Positions 29,538 through 39,456 of a stretch of DNA of 64,000 bases are shown here, piece by piece. The stretch comes from Sphingomonas crusticola (GTDB taxonomy: Bacteria > Pseudomonadota > Alphaproteobacteria > Sphingomonadales > Sphingomonadaceae): positions 1,984,001 to 2,048,000 of the forward strand of contig NZ_QTJP01000001.1 in the NCBI RefSeq assembly GCF_003391115.1, given 5' to 3'. Each line of letters starts with the position of its first letter. Within the stretch, counting starts at the first letter, position 1. A program made the position numbers and the translations under genes. The notes under the pieces were generated by a model that saw only the letters and a list, made by a program, of their open reading frames with translations, ran no database searches and was not told the origin of the DNA.

Positions 29538-29879
29538 ATGGCGCGCGTTACCGTCGAAGATTGCGTCGACAAAATTCCCAACCGGTTCGATCTGGTGCTG
29601 CTCGCAGCCCAGCGTGCGCGGCAGATTTCCGGCGGAGCCGAGCTCACGATCGATCGCGATCGCGATAAAAACCCGGTCGTCGCCTTGCGCGAGATTGCGG
29701 AAGAGACGGTGGTTCCCGACGAACTGACCGAGGCGGTCGTGCAGAATCTGCAGCGCGTCCAGGTTGACGAGGAAGACGCACCGGATGCGATCGGCTCGCT
29801 GTCGGCCTCGGCCGAGGCGCTGCGCCTCACCGCCGCTGCTCCGCCGCGCACCCAGAATCTCGGCGCCGACTACGAATAA
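29538..29879 (+). CDS. rpoZ: RNA polymerase omega subunit
   Basis: 113 aa. The start '[20 protein letters not shown]' and '[14 protein letters not shown]' are diagnostic. Omega assists assembly of beta-prime and contributes to a ppGpp site. A terminator follows, so it is monocistronic, unlike the rpoZ-relA arrangement of some genomes. Confidence 0.95.
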   Translation: MARVTVEDCVDKIPNRFDLVLLAAQRARQISGGAELTIDRDRDKNPVVALREIAEETVVPDELTEAVVQNLQRVQVDEEDAPDAIGSLSASAEALRLTAAAPPRTQNLGADYE

Positions 29880-29907
29880 GCCGCTCCGGCGCGCTCAGGC
29901 AAAAATC

Positions 29908-29943
29908 AAGGGTCCGGCTCCCGCGAGGGGGCCGGACCCTTTG
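29908..29943 (+). terminator. Intrinsic terminator after rpoZ
   Basis: An 11-bp perfect outer stem (AAGGGTCCGGC) continues into CCC-GCGA-GGG and ends in TTTGT. Confidence 0.88.
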
Positions 29944-29965
29944 TCTGTGCGCTGCTGAGAAAGGC

Positions 29966-30041
29966 TGGTGCCGGCCGTCGGAATCGAACCGACGACCTAC
30001 CGCTTACAAGGCGGTTGCTCTACCATCTGAGCTAGGCCGGC
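29966..30041 (-). tRNA. tRNA-Thr (anticodon TGT)
   Basis: A 76-nt cloverleaf read from 30041: acceptor GCCGGCC pairs with GGCCGGC, D-arm TAGCTCAGATGGTAGAGCA, anticodon loop CTTGTAA, T-arm GGTTCGATTCC; CCA is encoded. Confidence 0.95.
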
Positions 30042-30107
30042 ATGTCGCTGCAGCCCATGCTTCAGATGCTGGAAAAATGCTAGGCTCTGCTGTTTCACGC
30101 TCTTGAT

Positions 30108-30190
30108 CGTCATGCCAGCGCAGGCTGGCATCCATCTTCCCTTGCACAAGACGCTGGGGGTGATGGACTCCAGCCTTCGCTGGGGTGATG
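30108..30190. repeat. REP-like repeat pair at the 3' end of the suf operon
   Basis: CATGCCAGCGCAGGCTGGCA (30111-30130) and CTCCAGCCTTCGCTGGGG (30169-30186 approx.) are the same two opposed units as at 14613-14709. Confidence 0.78.
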
Positions 30191-30205
30191 CCGAAAAGTG
30201 AGGGA

Positions 30206-30559
30206 TCAGACCGTGAAACTCTCGCCGCAGCCGCAGCTGCCCTTGGCATTGGGATTGGCGAAGACGAAGCCGGCGGCGAAATCGTCCTCTACCCAGTCCA
30301 TGTTGCTGCCGATCAGGTAAAGCAGGCTCGCGCCGTCGATATAGAGGTCGCCGCCAGGCGTCGCGACTTTCTCATCCATCGGGCTGGCGCTGGTCACATA
30401 GTCCACCGAATAAGCCAGGCCGGAACAGCCGCGACGCGGCGTCGACAGCTTGACCCCGATCGCGCCATCCGGCGCCTGCGCCATCAGGTCGGCGATGCGC
30501 CGCTCGGCAGACGGCGTCAGCGTAAGCGCGGCCGGGCGTTGGCGAAGGGTTGTGGCCAT
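30206..30559 (-). CDS. sufA: SufA/ErpA-type iron-sulfur carrier
   Basis: 117 aa A-type carrier of Fe-S clusters. The three ligand cysteines are in 'RRGCSGLAY' and 'GSCGCGES'. Its ATG overlaps the sufT stop by one base (TAATG). It is the last gene of the suf operon and delivers clusters built on SufBCD to target proteins. Confidence 0.93.
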   Translation of the reverse strand: MATTLRQRPAALTLTPSAERRIADLMAQAPDGAIGVKLSTPRRGCSGLAYSVDYVTSASPMDEKVATPGGDLYIDGASLLYLIGSNMDWVEDDFAAGFVFANPNAKGSCGCGESFTV

Positions 30560-31026
30560 TACAACATCCCCAGTTCAAGCTTGGCTTCGTCGGACATCTT
30601 CTGCGGGTCCCACGGCGGATCCCACACCAGGTTGACGTCGGCGAGGCCGACGCCGGGCACCGAGCCGACGCGCAATTCGATCTCGCCCGGCATCGATTCC
30701 GCCACCGGGCAATGCGGTGTGGTCAGCGTCATCGTCACCGTGACATGCGCATCGTCCGCGATGTCGACGCCATAGATCAGGCCGAGATCGTAGATGTTGA
30801 CCGGGATTTCCGGATCGTAAATTTCCTTGAGCGCGTCGATCACGCGTTCGTACAGGTCGCCGCCAATCTCGCCCTGCGCCGGCGGAGCGGCGGGCTGGAG
30901 GAAGCCGGCGAGATAATCCTTGGCGCGTCCGCTTTCTTCCAGCACGGCATCGTCGACGCGTGCCTTGGGCGGCGCCGGCGGAGCCTCGGTCAATTCCTCG
31001 ACCTCGATTTTTCGTTCCTCATTCAT
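30559..31026 (-). CDS. sufT: SufT, DUF59/MIP18 iron-sulfur assembly factor
   Basis: 155 aa. A variable acidic N-terminus of ~55 residues precedes the DUF59 domain ('VIDALKEIYDPEIPVNIYDLGLIY', 'TMTLTTPHCPVAESMPGEI'). SufT helps mature Fe-S proteins under high demand. It overlaps sufS by four bases (ATGA) and sufA by one, showing tight translational coupling. Confidence 0.92.
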   Translation of the reverse strand: MNEERKIEVEELTEAPPAPPKARVDDAVLEESGRAKDYLAGFLQPAAPPAQGEIGGDLYERVIDALKEIYDPEIPVNIYDLGLIYGVDIADDAHVTVTMTLTTPHCPVAESMPGEIELRVGSVPGVGLADVNLVWDPPWDPQKMSDEAKLELGML

Positions 31027-32345
31027 CCGAAGATACGCCTTACCCGCTCGATACCCTTGACCAACGCGTCCACATCGCCCGGCCCATTATAGACGCCGAA
31101 GCTGGCGCGTGCCGTTGCCGGCACCCCCAGCGCCTCCATCAACGGCTGCGCACAATGATGGCCGGCGCGGATCGCAATCCTGCTCTCGTCCAATATGGTG
31201 CCGACATCGTGGGGATGAACCCCCTCGACCGCGAAGCTGACGATTCCGGCGGAATCTTCCGGCCCGAACAAGGTCACGCTGTTGAGCTCGCGCAATGCTG
31301 CGCGCGTCCGGCGGACCAATGCGGTTTCATGCGCGTGGATCGCTTCCAGCCCGATGCTTTCGACATAATCCATCGCGGCATGCAGTCCCAAAGCGCCGAC
31401 GATATGCGGCGTGCCCGCCTCGAACCGTGTCGGCGGTGGGGCGTAGGTGGTGCGTTCGAACGAGACCTTGTCGATCATCGATCCGCCGCCCTGCCATGGC
31501 GGCATCGCCTCGAGCAGCTCCGGCCGTGCCCACAGGCAGCCGATCCCGGTAGGGCCATATAATTTATGCCCGGAGAAGACGTAGAAATCGCAATCGAGCG
31601 CGGCGACGTCGACAATCATGCGCGGCACTGCCTGGCAGCCATCGATCAGCAGTTTAGCGCCCACGCCGTGCGCCAGATGGGCGGCGCGGCGGACGTCGAG
31701 TGTCGACCCGAGCACGTTCGAGACATGCGCCAGCGCGACCAATTTGTGCCGCGGCGTCAGCATCTTTTCGACCGCGTCGAGATCGATTCGTCCGTCCTGC
31801 GTCAGGGGCGCGACATCGATCGCAATGCCGGTGCGGTCGCGCAGCAATTGCCACGGCACGATGTTGGAATGATGCTCCAGCTGGCTCAGCAGGATGCGGT
31901 CGCCCGCCTTGAGGTGGGAGTCGCCCCAGCTTTGCGCGACGAGGTTAATCGCCTCGGTCGCGCCGCGCACGAACACGATCTCGTTGGCCGAGCCCGCATT
32001 GAGGAAGGTCGCGACCCGCCGCCGCGCCGCCTCATAAGCCAAAGTCATGTCGGCCGAGCGTTGGTAGACGCCGCGATGCACCGTCGCATAGGTTTCGCCA
32101 TAGGCCGCCGCGATCGCATCGATCACGACCTGGGGCTTCTGCGCGGTCGCGGCGGTGTCGAGATAGGCCCAGCCGGCGGGGATAGCGGGAAAGTCGGCGA
32201 CGCGGTCCAAAGGAGCGCCGTTCGTCCCGAGCGAAGTCGAAGGACGTGTTTCGACTTCATGCCCTTGGGCATGAAGTTTATCCTGAGCGCCTGTCTTGCA
32301 GGCAGTCGAAGGGCTCAACGCAAACGGGGAAGAAGAAGCGCTCAC
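31023..32345 (-). CDS. sufS: Cysteine desulfurase SufS with repeat-derived N-terminal extension
   Basis: 440 aa PLP enzyme that takes sulfur from cysteine. The PLP lysine is in 'FSGHKLYGPTG' and the catalytic cysteine in 'AGHHCAQPLM'. The GTG start at 32345 overlaps the sufD stop (GTGA). The conserved fold begins only at about residue 48 ('DFPAIPAGWAYLDTAATAQKP'). Residues about 6-43, including 'RPSTSLGTNG', are encoded by a palindromic repeat (32218-32328) inserted in frame. No other in-frame start is visible past the repeat, so it is probably translated. Confidence 0.9.
   Translation of the reverse strand: MSASSSPFALSPSTACKTGAQDKLHAQGHEVETRPSTSLGTNGAPLDRVADFPAIPAGWAYLDTAATAQKPQVVIDAIAAAYGETYATVHRGVYQRSADMTLAYEAARRRVATFLNAGSANEIVFVRGATEAINLVAQSWGDSHLKAGDRILLSQLEHHSNIVPWQLLRDRTGIAIDVAPLTQDGRIDLDAVEKMLTPRHKLVALAHVSNVLGSTLDVRRAAHLAHGVGAKLLIDGCQAVPRMIVDVAALDCDFYVFSGHKLYGPTGIGCLWARPELLEAMPPWQGGGSMIDKVSFERTTYAPPPTRFEAGTPHIVGALGLHAAMDYVESIGLEAIHAHETALVRRTRAALRELNSVTLFGPEDSAGIVSFAVEGVHPHDVGTILDESRIAIRAGHHCAQPLMEALGVPATARASFGVYNGPGDVDALVKGIERVRRIFG
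32218..32328. repeat. Palindromic repeat inside the sufS coding region
   Basis: About 111 bp with inverted ends CCGTTCG...GAGC and GCTC...AAACGGG and an inner palindrome CTTCATGCCCTTGGGCATGAAG-like core. The same family lies in the sufR gene end (35410-35500). Confidence 0.7.
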
Positions 32346-33079
32346 AGCACCCGCTCCAGCGCTGCATCGATTGCCGCCGCGAACTTCGCCTCGTCCTCCG
32401 AGCCGTCGAACAGCCCGCTGACGAACGCGCGCAACAGCACCGCCTTCGCCTCAACCGGCGGCAGGCCGCGGCTGGCGAGATAGAATAATGCCTGCGCATC
32501 AAGCTCGCCGACGGTCGCGCCATGCGCGCACTTCACGTCGTCGGCATAGATTTCGAGCTCGGGCTTGGCATTCACGGCCGCTGTGCGATCCAGCAGCATG
32601 CCCTTCACCGACTGGACCGAGTCCGTCTTCTGCGCATCGCGCGAGACCGCGACCTTGCCGAGATAGGAGATGGTGCCGTTGCTGCCGGCAATGCCGCGCA
32701 CCGTCTGCCGGCTGGTTGCGCCTGCCTCGAAATGGCGCATCGTCGTGACGAGCTCGATCGTCTGGTCCCTGCCCGCTATCAGCGCAGCGTCCAGATCGAA
32801 TGACGCCCCTTCATAAAGGGTGACGTCCAGCGCGACCCGCCCGAGCGTGCCGCCGCTATTGACGATCTGCATTGCGAAGGACGCGCCGACGCCGACCTCG
32901 ATGACATAGTCCCGCACAATTGCCGCATCGGCGACGGCGTCTTGGACCAGACTGACATAGTGACTGTCGCCGGCCGGCACGACGATCTTGCCCGGGATCG
33001 GCACCGGCCAAATGCGTTCCAGCGCCTGGAGATCGCTATAGCGCCAGGCCTCGTCACGTTTGGTCGGCAGCGACGTCAC
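32342..33079 (-). CDS. sufD: SufD, Fe-S scaffold subunit
   Basis: 245 aa, shorter than the ~420 aa E. coli protein because the N-terminal domain is reduced, which is normal for this order. The C-terminal SufBD core is present: 'VRGIAGSNGTISYLGKVAVS', 'DDVKCAHGATVGELDAQALFYLASRG'. It overlaps sufC by four bases and sufS by four. It works as SufBC2D. Confidence 0.9.
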   Translation of the reverse strand: MTSLPTKRDEAWRYSDLQALERIWPVPIPGKIVVPAGDSHYVSLVQDAVADAAIVRDYVIEVGVGASFAMQIVNSGGTLGRVALDVTLYEGASFDLDAALIAGRDQTIELVTTMRHFEAGATSRQTVRGIAGSNGTISYLGKVAVSRDAQKTDSVQSVKGMLLDRTAAVNAKPELEIYADDVKCAHGATVGELDAQALFYLASRGLPPVEAKAVLLRAFVSGLFDGSEDEAKFAAAIDAALERVL

Positions 33080-33819
33080 GCCGCAATATCCGCATAGCCC
33101 TCAGCCTCCAGCTGGTGGGCCAGTTCCGGGCCGCCCGAACGCACGATGCGCCCGCCCGCGAGGACATGGACGAAATCCGGCCGCACATAATCGAGCAGCC
33201 GCTGATAATGGGTGATCAGCAGAACCGCCTTGCCGGGCTTGCGCATGATCGCGTTGATGCCGGCACCGACGGCACGCAGCGCATCGATATCGAGCCCACT
33301 ATCGGTCTCGTCGAGGATGGCGAGCTTCGGATCGATGATCCCCATCTGCACCATCTCGGCGCGCTTCTTCTCGCCGCCGGAAAAGCCGACATTGACCGGC
33401 CGCTTGAGCATATCCGGATCGAGGCCGAGCGCGTCCGCCTGTGCGCGCGCGCGCTTGATGAAATCGCCGCCCGACAAGGGCTCTTCGCCACGCGAGCGGC
33501 GTTGCGCATTGAGCGCCTCGCGCAGGAATTGCAGGTTGGACACGCCCGGAATCTCGACCGGATATTGGAAGCCCAGGAACAGGCCCGCCGCGGCGCGCGC
33601 GTGCGGCGCCATTTCGAGCAGATCGGCGCCTTCAAAGGAAACCGAACCCTCGGTCACTTCGTAACCGGGTCGCCCCGCCAGGACATAACCCAGCGTCGAT
33701 TTCCCGGCGCCATTCGGTCCCATGATCGCATGGATCTCGCCCGCGTTCAGCGACAGCGACAGACCCTTGAGGATCGCCTTGCCGTCGATTTCGGCGTGGA
33801 GGTTTTCAATCTTAAGCAT
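33076..33819 (-). CDS. sufC: SufC, Fe-S assembly ATPase
   Basis: 247 aa ABC-type ATPase: Walker A 'GPNGAGKSTLGYVLAG' (about residue 36), signature 'GFSGGEKKRAEMVQ', Walker B 'LAILDETDSGLDIDAL'. The ATG at 33819 is preferred to an in-frame GTG two codons upstream. A repeat-bearing gap of 113 bases separates it from sufB, unusual in an otherwise overlapping operon. Confidence 0.95.
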   Translation of the reverse strand: MLKIENLHAEIDGKAILKGLSLSLNAGEIHAIMGPNGAGKSTLGYVLAGRPGYEVTEGSVSFEGADLLEMAPHARAAAGLFLGFQYPVEIPGVSNLQFLREALNAQRRSRGEEPLSGGDFIKRARAQADALGLDPDMLKRPVNVGFSGGEKKRAEMVQMGIIDPKLAILDETDSGLDIDALRAVGAGINAIMRKPGKAVLLITHYQRLLDYVRPDFVHVLAGGRIVRSGGPELAHQLEAEGYADIAA

Positions 33820-33835
33820 CGTCACTTTCTACCGT

Positions 33836-33924
33836 CAGCCAGCGGATGGCATCCATGCCTCTCTCCACGAATGCGCCCGACGGTGGGAGCAGACATGGAC
33901 CCCAGCCTTCGCTGGGGCGACGCC
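33836..33924. repeat. REP-like repeat between sufB and sufC
   Basis: One clear unit, ACCCCAGCCTTCGCTGGGGC (33899-33918 approx.), with a decayed opposing unit (CCAGCGGATGGCATCC) to its left. Confidence 0.7.
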
Positions 33925-33932
33925 ACTGGAAA

Positions 33933-35396
<1,464 letters not shown>

Positions 35397-35398
35397 GA

Positions 35399-35899
35399 TT
35401 ACGCCCCCACCGTTCGGGCTGAGCGTGTCGGAGCCCTGTCTTCACTTTCAGCCGTCAGAGAAGAAAAAGGCAGCCCTTCGACAGGCTCAGGGCGAACGGG
35501 AGTTTGGGCGAGCGACGCCAAACTCACCCCCGCGAGCGCGCCGCGCATCGCATCGTTGACGGCATTCCAGTGCGGCTTGACCAGGCAGGTGCCCTCAACC
35601 GCGCAATCGTGGCGGCCATGGTCGACGCAGGTCGTCATCGCGATCTTGCCTTCCACTGCCTCCACGATATCGGCCAGGCTGATCGCGGACGGATCGCGTG
35701 CCAGCCGAAACCCGCCGCCGGTGCCACGCGAAGAAACGATCACGCCCGCCGCCGCGAGCCGGCCGACCAATTTCTGCGCGGTTGGCAAAGGCACGCCGGT
35801 CTGCTCGGCAAGACAAGTCGCACTCAGACGTGCACCGTCGCTGCGCGCCGCGGCGGCTAGCATGACAACGGCATAATCAGCGAGATTTGAAAGGCGCAT
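35399..35899 (-). CDS. sufR: Rrf2-family SUF regulator (SufR/IscR-like)
   Basis: 166 aa. The winged helix spans residues about 1-85 ('[18 protein letters not shown]', '[13 protein letters not shown]'). Three cysteines for an Fe-S cluster lie in '[17 protein letters not shown]'. The last ~35 residues ('[13 protein letters not shown]' onward) come from a palindromic repeat (35410-35500) and are not part of the family fold. It is the first gene of the operon and is expected to repress it when clusters are plentiful. Confidence 0.92.
   Translation of the reverse strand: MRLSNLADYAVVMLAAAARSDGARLSATCLAEQTGVPLPTAQKLVGRLAAAGVIVSSRGTGGGFRLARDPSAISLADIVEAVEGKIAMTTCVDHGRHDCAVEGTCLVKPHWNAVNDAMRGALAGVSLASLAQTPVRPEPVEGLPFSSLTAESEDRAPTRSARTVGA
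35410..35500. repeat. Palindromic repeat inside the sufR 3' end
   Basis: CCGTTCGGGCTGAGC and GGCTCAGGGCGAACGG form imperfect inverted ends about 90 bp apart. The element supplies the C-terminal tail and stop of sufR. Confidence 0.72.
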
Positions 35900-35906
35900 A
35901 TTGCCC

Positions 35907-35931
35907 TAATCGGAATGATTCAGTCCGATTA
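35907..35931. promoter_or_regulatory. Inverted repeat before sufR (probable SufR operator)
   Basis: TAATCGGA and TCCGATTA are perfect 8-bp arms around a 9-base spacer and end 8 bases before the sufR start codon. A TTGACC (minus strand, 35962-35957) lies upstream. Autoregulation of the operon is the simple reading. Confidence 0.6.
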
Positions 35932-35969
35932 CGCAGATGGTCGCTCGGGGGCGCGGGGTCAACCCTCCG

Positions 35970-36062
35970 CGTCGCCCCAGCAAAGGCTGGGGTCCATGTC
36001 TGCTATCACGAGCGCAACGCTGCTTTGAGAGAGATGGATGCCAACCTGCGCTGGCATGACGA
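35970..36062. repeat. REP-like repeat pair upstream of the suf operon
   Basis: CGCCCCAGCAAAGGCTGGGG (35973-35992) and GATGCCAACCTGCGCTGGCA (36037-36056), opposed, as in the other copies. Confidence 0.78.
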
Positions 36063-36068
36063 ATAAGA

Positions 36069-37571
36069 TTACCGCGAATACATGGCCAGCGCATCGCGGC
36101 GGAATTGCGCGGCGCTCTCGCCTCGGCTGTAGAACATGTGCCCGCCCGCGTAGAGATTGAGGTTCACCCGCTGCGCTACGCCGAAGCTCGGCATCTGATC
36201 GACGATCAGGCGGCTGGCGAAATAAGGGCAGGAGAGATCGTCCATGCCGTGGGCGATCATCACCTGCATCTTGGGATCGTTGGCGATCGCCTTGCGCAGG
36301 TCGCCCACGGGAGAATCGCTATTGTCGCGATCCCAGGCGCTGTTCACGTCGTAGGACAGGAGATTATAGCGTGCATTGACCTTCCAGCCGACCTGGTTGG
36401 TCATCAGGTCGACTGCGGCGCTGGTGGTCGGCGCGATAATCGCGTCGAGAATCGGATCGTTCGACCTCTGCTCGGCCGCGCCGGGGAAAGGATCGTAGGC
36501 GGTTACGTTGGAATCATAGACCGAGCCGATCTTGCCCTCCTGGCGGTGGATTTCGCGCAGGAAAGTGCGGATATCGACCCGCCCTTCGCTGCGGCGGACG
36601 ATCGCCGGATCGAGCCCGGTATAAGCGGAGACTTTGGCGGTCAGGCGCTCGATCGCCTGCGGATCGGATCGGCCGCGGAACAGGTCGGTTGCGAACTCGC
36701 CGCGATCATAGGCCTCGACCTCGGCCAGTGCCGCCGCATTGGACAATTTGCCCTGCCGTTCGAGGTTGGCGGCCGCCATTGACGGCAGCGACACCATGTA
36801 GGGCAGAGGCGACAGCGCATTCTCGTCGCTGTCGATCGCCTGGGGGTTGAGATAGGGCGACACCATCGTGATGCCGTTGAGGCCGACGCCGAGCCGGCTC
36901 TGCAGATAATAAGCGACGCGCGGGACGCGGTAGCCGCCATAGCTTTCGCCGACGAGATAATGGCGCGAGGTCAGCCGCCCATTCTGGTTGAGCCAGTCAA
37001 AGATGACCCGGCTGAGATATTCGATGTCGGTTTTGGCGGTATAGAAGTCGCGCTTGGTCGCGGCTTCGTCCTCCAGCGTGCGACTGAAGCCGGTGCCGAT
37101 CGGATCGATGAATACGAGATCGGTGAAGTCGAGCCAGCTATTGGCATTGTCGCGCGCAACCGGGCTGTCGGATGGCGCATCGCCCTGCGCGCCGAACTGG
37201 ACACGCTTCGGCCCGATCGCGCCCAGATTGAGGAAGGCCGACGCCGCGCCCGGGCCGCCGTTGAAGGCGAAGGTCACCGGGCGGCCCGCGCCGCGCCCGG
37301 GCACCGTATAGGCGGTATAGACCACCTCGCCGATCTTCTTGCCCTTGGCGTCCTGGATGCCGATCGTGCCGACCGTCACATCATAGGCAAGCAGCTTCCC
37401 GCCGATCGTCGCGCTCTGCCGCACCGTCTTGTCGGCGGGCAGCGGTGCCAGCTCGACCTTGTCGGCCGTTTTCTCGTCGGCGGCAAAAGCTGCGGTGGGC
37501 ATGACGAGCAGAAGCAAAGCGGAAAGGATGTGACGCACGGGATAGGACCTCAGGTGGGACGCGCGCACCAT
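36069..37571 (-). CDS. S10-family serine carboxypeptidase, exported
   Basis: 500 aa from the ATG at 37571, which has GGGAGG 7 bases upstream; the signal peptide ends 'TAAFAAD'. Catalytic triad: Ser in 'VGESYGGYRVP', Asp in 'HGMDDLSCPY', His in 'YAGGHMFYSR'; substrate-binding 'FNGGPGAASAF' is also clear. It removes C-terminal residues from peptides in the periplasm. It is divergent from the small stress-type gene at 37646. Confidence 0.92.
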   Translation of the reverse strand: MVRASHLRSYPVRHILSALLLLVMPTAAFAADEKTADKVELAPLPADKTVRQSATIGGKLLAYDVTVGTIGIQDAKGKKIGEVVYTAYTVPGRGAGRPVTFAFNGGPGAASAFLNLGAIGPKRVQFGAQGDAPSDSPVARDNANSWLDFTDLVFIDPIGTGFSRTLEDEAATKRDFYTAKTDIEYLSRVIFDWLNQNGRLTSRHYLVGESYGGYRVPRVAYYLQSRLGVGLNGITMVSPYLNPQAIDSDENALSPLPYMVSLPSMAAANLERQGKLSNAAALAEVEAYDRGEFATDLFRGRSDPQAIERLTAKVSAYTGLDPAIVRRSEGRVDIRTFLREIHRQEGKIGSVYDSNVTAYDPFPGAAEQRSNDPILDAIIAPTTSAAVDLMTNQVGWKVNARYNLLSYDVNSAWDRDNSDSPVGDLRKAIANDPKMQVMIAHGMDDLSCPYFASRLIVDQMPSFGVAQRVNLNLYAGGHMFYSRGESAAQFRRDALAMYSR

Positions 37572-37598
37572 GTTCGAGCCTCCCATGGCGTGCAAGCA

Positions 37599-37624
37599 GG
37601 AACGCGCAAGGCGCACCGTGCGTT
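37599..37624 (+). promoter_or_regulatory. EcfG-type general stress promoter
   Basis: GGAAC (37599-37603), exactly 17 bases, CGTT (37621-37624), the consensus of the alphaproteobacterial stress sigma factor EcfG. The start codon of the next gene is 22 bases downstream. Confidence 0.65.
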
Positions 37625-37645
37625 GGCGGCGAGAGGAGACGGGGT

Positions 37646-37906
37646 ATGACTCAGGACGATAAGCACGACCACGACAATCCGGACGATCCGCAGCAGCCGG
37701 AAGTGCGCCGCGCGCTCGACGCCGGTGACATCAAGGAGTTGCAGCGCAATCCCAGCGACGAGAATGCCAAGCTGGAGGTCGAACTCGATGAGAGCTTTCC
37801 CGGCTCGGACGCACCGTCCAGCACGCAGCCGGGCAAGGGCAAGGATCCTGCACCTTCGTCGGGTTACGATCCCGAGGAAGAAGCCCGGCTCGCCGGCGAA
37901 CATTGA
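37646..37906 (+). CDS. Small acidic conserved hypothetical protein
   Basis: 86 aa, no signal or membrane segment, highly acidic and proline-rich, probably disordered. It contains 'ELDESFPGSDAPSSTQPG', a motif seen in many short proteobacterial proteins of unknown function. GGAG lies 9 bases before the ATG. The EcfG-like promoter just upstream suggests induction in general stress or stationary phase. Confidence 0.75.
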   Translation: MTQDDKHDHDNPDDPQQPEVRRALDAGDIKELQRNPSDENAKLEVELDESFPGSDAPSSTQPGKGKDPAPSSGYDPEEEARLAGEH

Positions 37907-38066
37907 GCAAGCGTTTCGTCGCAATAATGTCATCTGTTGCATAAAAGACATGTTGCGCCGCAGCACGATCCATGATTCTCTCCCATCAGAGCTAGCGTCG
38001 CAGGGTTAACGGCCCGGCAAGCATCGCCGGGTTATCCTTGCGGTCTTCTCTTGGTGGGAGGGCAGT

Positions 38067-38615
38067 ATGGGCGTGCAGATGAGACCGGCCGATGGCGCGA
38101 TGTCCCTGGCTGAAATGAAGGAATTTGCGGGCTTCCCCGCCGCCACACAACGTTATGTGCGGCGCTCCCTCGATATCGGCCTGTCCCGACAAGATGCCAT
38201 GGCCCGCTGGTCGCGGGACGTGGTCGAGGCCGCCAGCATCAAGGCGCAGGCCCGGATCTATTGCCGCCTCGATCATATTCGCGATCATCTGCCGGACGAT
38301 AGCGGCCTGGATCAGATGGAGCCCTTCTATACCCCGCTGATCACGATCACGGCATTCGATCTCGGCCAGGGCCGGCTTTCGAGCTTCGCCTCCTACCGCT
38401 TCCTGTATGAGCGGCTGATCGGCGGCGGTGTCCGTCCGTGGCTGCCAGGGGCCTTCTGCGCAGCCGCGGCGCTGCCGCACCTTCATCCCGAAAAGCGCCG
38501 CCTGCTGCTCCAGTCGATCAGTGAGGCTGCCGCGACCGCGCCGGGTTGGTCGAGCCGCCAGCCCTGCTTCTTTCCCGAGTGGGTCGATAAGATCGAAGAG
38601 CCGCTCCCCAACTGA
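38067..38615 (+). CDS. Hypothetical protein
   Basis: 182 aa, soluble, not recognised. It has an Arg-rich helical start ('GFPAATQRYVRRSLDIG') and a moderately conserved-looking core, two cysteines and no signal peptide. Codon use matches its neighbours. Start is taken at the ATG with GGGAGGGCAG nearby; an in-frame ATG follows four codons later. It converges with the extensin-like gene. Confidence 0.6.
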   Translation: MGVQMRPADGAMSLAEMKEFAGFPAATQRYVRRSLDIGLSRQDAMARWSRDVVEAASIKAQARIYCRLDHIRDHLPDDSGLDQMEPFYTPLITITAFDLGQGRLSSFASYRFLYERLIGGGVRPWLPGAFCAAAALPHLHPEKRRLLLQSISEAAATAPGWSSRQPCFFPEWVDKIEEPLPN

Positions 38616-38657
38616 CGCGCTGCAACAGCGCGGACGTCGGCTTCGTCTGGGCCTCTG

Positions 38658-39383
38658 CTACCTGCATGCGGTCCAGAACCCGCCCCTGCGCGCCTCGTCG
38701 AGATGGAGATGATCCCGATGGGCGGCATTGTAGTCGGGCGACAAGGTCGTCGCGAACAGCCGGCAGGCGCCGTCGCGCACGTCGTGCAGGAATTGGCCTG
38801 TCGCGCCGGCACGGTTCCAGTCGCGCGCGACCGTGATCCGCCGGCCATCGCTTAGCACGAACCCCGCCACGTCGAGCGCGCGGGCACGGCTATGCTCGCT
38901 CCAGTCGCCGGTCTCGCGGCCATAGATGCGGCGGCAGGCATAGCTGCCATAATGATCGATCGTGGCGACGCGGGCGCCGAGCCGTTGTTCGGCCGCCGGC
39001 TGGACCACCTCCCGCTCCCAAACGGCCAGCGCGGCTGCAAGCGGGCAGGCCAGCGGCGGCGCGGCCGGAGCGTACCGCGCCGTGCGCCGTCCGCCCGCGG
39101 CCCAGGCAATGCCATCGTCGAAGCCGCAGCTCTGCTGCCGCCGCGGCGGCAAGGTACGAAAGGCGATCCCCGCCCGCGCGAGCAGGCCCCGGCAAGTCGG
39201 GCCCTCCAGCGATGCGATCTTGCCTGCGGTCGCCCGGCCGATCGGCGCGTCGAGGTCGAGCGCCGTCCATGGCAGGTCTTCCGGCGCGAGCCGCGGCAAC
39301 AGATAGACGAGCAGCAGCGGCACGCCGACCGCCGCGATCAGCATGAACGTCAGCAATCGTCGCAAGCCGCGCAGGAACGCCAT
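38658..39383 (-). CDS. Extensin-like C-terminal domain protein
   Basis: 241 aa with one N-terminal membrane helix (residues about 11-30) and the 'extensin-like' domain found in many alphaproteobacteria. The domain resembles LAS-type zinc peptidases: 'SEHSRARALDVAGF' and 'AHRDHLHLD' supply H/D/H ligands. Four or more cysteines may form disulfides in the periplasm. A murein-peptidase role is plausible but unproved. Confidence 0.75.
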   Translation of the reverse strand: MAFLRGLRRLLTFMLIAAVGVPLLLVYLLPRLAPEDLPWTALDLDAPIGRATAGKIASLEGPTCRGLLARAGIAFRTLPPRRQQSCGFDDGIAWAAGGRRTARYAPAAPPLACPLAAALAVWEREVVQPAAEQRLGARVATIDHYGSYACRRIYGRETGDWSEHSRARALDVAGFVLSDGRRITVARDWNRAGATGQFLHDVRDGACRLFATTLSPDYNAAHRDHLHLDEARRGGFWTACR

Positions 39384-39399
39384 CGCTTTCCCCGACGTT
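39374..39399 (+). promoter_or_regulatory. EcfG-type promoter for manA
   Basis: GGAAC (39374-39378), 17 bases, CGTT (39396-39399); the predicted 5' leader to the manA start is about 50 bases. The -35 lies within the 5' end of the opposite extensin-like gene. Confidence 0.5.
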
Positions 39400-39456
39400 C
39401 GACGGCATGAGGCGTTCCTTGGGAAGCGCCAACCAGATTCCGGGAGACCTCAGCCA

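Noticed and set aside
39394-39418. EcfG promoter on the minus strand for the extensin-like gene
   Set aside because: GGAAC-N16-CGTC deviates in the -10, and the implied start would be only a few bases before the ATG.
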